Shown piece by piece: positions 4,454 to 6,450 of a stretch of DNA of 6,450 nucleotides. Source of the DNA: Pseudonocardia sp. (lineage in GTDB: Bacteria > Actinomycetota > Actinomycetes > Mycobacteriales > Pseudonocardiaceae); NCBI GenBank assembly GCA_030453005.1, contig JAKDLE010000174.1, positions 1 to 6,450 on the forward strand, given 5' to 3'. A program made the position numbers and the translations under genes. Within the stretch, counting starts at the first letter, position 1. Every line of letters begins with the position of its first letter. The notes beneath the pieces were generated by a model. The model did not search any database, was not told the origin of the DNA, and saw only the letters and a list, made by a program, of their open reading frames with translations.

Positions 4454-5815
4454 TCACGGCGCCGGGGCGCCGTGGGCGGCGTCGAGCATCTCGGCCAGGT
4501 GCGCGACCTTCACCCGCTCGGCGCCGCGCTGCCCGCCGCGCCGGACCTCCTCGGCGTCGAGGCGTAGCCACGCAGTCCAGTCGACCGGGCGGATCCCGTG
4601 GGCGGCCAGTGCGGCGCGCAGCGCCTCGGGCTCCGGGTGCGCGGGCGCCGGGAGCGTCGGCAGATCGGCGAGCAGCGCCTTGACCGTCTCCGCCGCGTCG
4701 CCCTTGTTCGTGCCGATGACGCCCGACGGGCCCCGCTTGATCCATCCGGTGACGTAGGCGCCGGGCACGGCCACGCCGTCGCGCAGGACGCGCCCGCCCT
4801 CGTTGGGCACCACGCCGCCCGCCTCGTCGAAGGGCAACCCCGGGATCGGCTCCCCCCGGTAGCCGATGGCCCGCACCACGAGTCCGACGTCGAGTGTCTC
4901 CTGCTCGCCGGTGCCGACCACGCGGCCGTCGACGACGGCGTTGCGCTCGACGACCACGCCGGACACCCGCCCGTCCTCCCCGAGCAGCCGTACCGGGCTG
5001 CGCAGGAACCGCAGGTGGACCCGCCGGGGGCGGTCGGAGGCGTGCCGCCCGGCCCACTCGGTGAGCATCTCCAGGTTCTGCCGCTGCCTCCGCTCGGTGA
5101 CTCCCTCCCCGGGGGTTTCCGCGACCCCCGCCGCGAGCAGTCCGTCGTCGTGCACCAGCACATCGGCGTGGGCGAGGTCGCCGATCTGGTGCAGCTCGGC
5201 CGGGGTGAAGCGGACGTGCTCGGGCCCGCGCCGGATGAGTACGTGGATGTCGCGCACGGCGCTTCCGCGCAGCGCGTCGAGGACGGGCTCGGGGACGTCG
5301 GTCGCGGCCAGCTCGTCGGCGGTCTTGGCGAGCACGCGTGCGACGTCGAGCGCCACGTTCCCGGCCCCGACGACGGCGACGCCGGGGTGGTCGAGTGGCG
5401 GGTCGAGCTCGGTGTGGTCGGGGTGCCCGCAGTACCAGCTGACGAACGCCCCGGAGCCCAGCGACCCGGCCAGCTCCTCCCCCGGCACATCGAGGGAGCG
5501 GTCCACCGAGGAGCCGGTGGCGTGCACGACCGCGTGGAAGTGGGTGCGCAGCTCGTCGAGCCCGATGCCGCCCTCCCCGATGCGCACGCCGCCGAGAAAT
5601 TCCACGTGTGCCGGGTCGAACGGGCGTTGCAGCACCCGGATGACCGACTTCATCTTCACGTGGTCGGGCGCCACGCCGTAGCGGACGAGGCCGTAGGGCG
5701 CGGGCAGCCGGTCGAGCACCTCCACGCTCACCGGTTCCCCCGACGCGAGCAGCGCCGCGGCCGCGTAGAGCCCCGAGGGGCCTGCTCCGATGACCGCGAT
5801 CCGGAACTGCTCCAT
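4454..5815 (-). CDS. fprA: NADPH:ferredoxin reductase, FprA / adrenodoxin reductase type
   Basis: A 453-residue flavoenzyme, close in length to mycobacterial FprA (about 456). It takes electrons from NADPH through FAD to ferredoxins, which may feed P450s or other ferredoxin-dependent enzymes in the cytoplasm. The FAD Rossmann motif is GAGPSG at 10-15. PYGLVRYGVAPDH (40-52) is the family signature. The NADP Rossmann motif is GAGNVALDVAR (150-160), with RRGP (195-198) nearby for the NADP phosphate. FTPAELHQIGDL lies at 203-214. The C-terminal flavin motif GWIKRGPSGVIGTNKGDA spans 357-374. H52 and E207 align by eye with the active-site His57 and Glu214 I recall for M. tuberculosis FprA. The start is ATG 5815, with CGGAGG seven bases upstream; the open frame further upstream only overlaps the crotonase gene. 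It follows the crotonase by 31 bases and precedes antitoxin 2 by 19. Unlike FprB-type proteins, it has no N-terminal ferredoxin domain. Confidence 0.96.
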   Translation of the reverse strand: MEQFRIAVIGAGPSGLYAAAALLASGEPVSVEVLDRLPAPYGLVRYGVAPDHVKMKSVIRVLQRPFDPAHVEFLGGVRIGEGGIGLDELRTHFHAVVHATGSSVDRSLDVPGEELAGSLGSGAFVSWYCGHPDHTELDPPLDHPGVAVVGAGNVALDVARVLAKTADELAATDVPEPVLDALRGSAVRDIHVLIRRGPEHVRFTPAELHQIGDLAHADVLVHDDGLLAAGVAETPGEGVTERRQRQNLEMLTEWAGRHASDRPRRVHLRFLRSPVRLLGEDGRVSGVVVERNAVVDGRVVGTGEQETLDVGLVVRAIGYRGEPIPGLPFDEAGGVVPNEGGRVLRDGVAVPGAYVTGWIKRGPSGVIGTNKGDAAETVKALLADLPTLPAPAHPEPEALRAALAAHGIRPVDWTAWLRLDAEEVRRGGQRGAERVKVAHLAEMLDAAHGAPAP

Positions 5816-5822
5816 GTGTGTG

Positions 5823-5828
5823 CCTCCG
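5823..5828 (-). promoter_or_regulatory. Shine-Dalgarno site deciding the fprA start
   Basis: CGGAGG on the minus strand (5828-5823) lies seven bases before the ATG at 5815-5813, in the 31-bp gap after the crotonase stop. It is the strongest ribosome binding site in the window. It settles the start against the longer in-frame extension, which would overlap the upstream gene by about 190 bases. Confidence 0.85.
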
Positions 5829-5846
5829 TGGTGGTGGGCCTGCCCG

Positions 5847-6450
5847 TCAGCTGTCAGCTTCCAACGGCAGGAAGTCGGGCGCACGTCGCTCCCGGAACGC
5901 GGCGATCCCCTCGCGGAGGTCGGGGCCGCCGATGAACCGGTCGACGTGGGCGTAGGAGCGCACCAGTGCGTCGTCGAACCCGGCGTCGAGCTCGTCGAGC
6001 ACCTGCCCGGCGATGACGGCCACGGCCCGCGGGGCACAGTGCACGGCCAGGTCGTGCGCGTAGGCCTGCGCGGCGGCGAGCACGTCCTCGCGGGGCACCA
6101 CGCGGCTCACGACGCCGAGCGCCTTCGCCTCGGCCGCGTCGAAGGTGCGGGCCGAGAGCAGCAGGTCGAGGGCGTTCTCCACGCCGATCAGGCGCGGCAG
6201 CGTCCACGCGATGCCGTACTCGGCGACCAGTCCGCGGCGGGCGAACGCGGTGGAGAAGCGGGCGCCGTCGGCGGCGAACCGGATGTGGCAGAACAGCGCC
6301 TGCACCAGCCCGACGCCTGCGCACGCCCCGTTGATCGCGGCGATCAACGGCTTGGGGAAGCGGCGGGGCACGTCCACGGGCCGGTGGGGCAGCCGCGCGC
6401 CCGCCTCGCCGAGGCCGTCGAGGCGGCTCATGTCCGCGCCCGGGCAGAAC
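5847..6450 (-). CDS. Enoyl-CoA hydratase/isomerase (crotonase) family protein, N-terminus outside window
   Basis: The frame is open to the window edge. The first complete codons at 6449-6432 read FCPGAD, the first oxyanion-hole motif of the crotonase family, so the true start lies beyond 6450 and the ATG at 6431-6429 is internal. The second oxyanion-hole motif is AAINGACAGVGL, followed by IRFAADGARFS and TLPRLIG; the C-terminal helices reach the stop at 5847. Counting from the ATG at 6431, the usual catalytic glutamate of the PE(I/V)xLG motif is replaced (AFARRGL), and the second appears as D89. E71 lies in the VAEYGIAW segment, where dienoyl-CoA isomerases and some PaaG-like proteins carry an acid. 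The residues holding the CoA thioester are present, but hydration of enoyl-CoA is not assured; an isomerase or other crotonase reaction is possible. It is the first visible gene of the leftward block ending in toxin-antitoxin module 2. Confidence 0.9.
   Translation of the reverse strand, partial: FCPGADMSRLDGLGEAGARLPHRPVDVPRRFPKPLIAAINGACAGVGLVQALFCHIRFAADGARFSTAFARRGLVAEYGIAWTLPRLIGVENALDLLLSARTFDAAEAKALGVVSRVVPREDVLAAAQAYAHDLAVHCAPRAVAVIAGQVLDELDAGFDDALVRSYAHVDRFIGGPDLREGIAAFRERRAPDFLPLEADS

Noticed and set aside
5846..5859. GTCAGCT repeated twice at the crotonase stop codon
   Set aside because: A two-copy 7-bp repeat is too short to mean anything by itself and has no symmetry or link to another signal.
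4598..5935. Long plus-strand open frame opposite fprA
   Set aside because: It is the same GC-driven mirror-frame effect; no domain is visible and fprA on the other strand is certain.

Overview
The window is very GC-rich, with strong G/C bias at third codon positions, GTG starts and tightly packed genes. This fits an actinobacterium. The FprA-type ferredoxin reductase, large FadE-type acyl-CoA dehydrogenase and multiple VapBC modules suggest the Pseudonocardiales/Mycobacteriales side of the phylum; the genus is inference only.

Layout, left to right. (1) 1-252 (+): the C-terminal end of an oligopeptide/dipeptide ABC transporter ATPase, whose last codons and stop lie in a 15-bp tandem repeat (241-285). 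(2) 2757-293 (-): a leftward block with a 589-residue acyl-CoA dehydrogenase, then a Phd/YefM-type antitoxin and a PIN-domain (VapC) toxin joined by a 4-base stop/start overlap. Two adjoining palindromes sit directly upstream of the antitoxin start. (3) 2758-2873: a 116-bp divergent intergenic region with a near-copy of the antitoxin palindrome. (4) 2874-3803 (+): a secreted protein of uncharacterised function with a signal peptide, a beta-rich-looking core and a tail of PDPTD and DKKHDG repeats. (5) 3811-3847: a strong hairpin, probably a two-way terminator between convergent genes. (6) 6450-3852 (-): a leftward block with an enoyl-CoA hydratase/isomerase family protein cut by the window edge, an FprA-type NADPH:ferredoxin reductase, a ribbon-helix-helix (FitA/VapB) antitoxin and a second PIN toxin.

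How the genes relate. The left edge belongs to a peptide-import operon. The acyl-CoA dehydrogenase and the crotonase-family protein are CoA-thioester oxidation enzymes, and FprA supplies electrons from NADPH to ferredoxins, often for P450s or other ferredoxin-dependent enzymes. The two toxin-antitoxin modules have unrelated antitoxin folds, and each sits at the downstream end of a metabolic gene block. I see no phage, transposase, CRISPR, tRNA or rRNA. There is no clear novel multi-gene system. The best leads are the repeat-tailed secreted protein, the repeat-embedded stop codon, the shared operator-like motif flanking the acyl-CoA dehydrogenase, and the atypical active site of the crotonase. 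No stretch over 300 bases lacks a gene.
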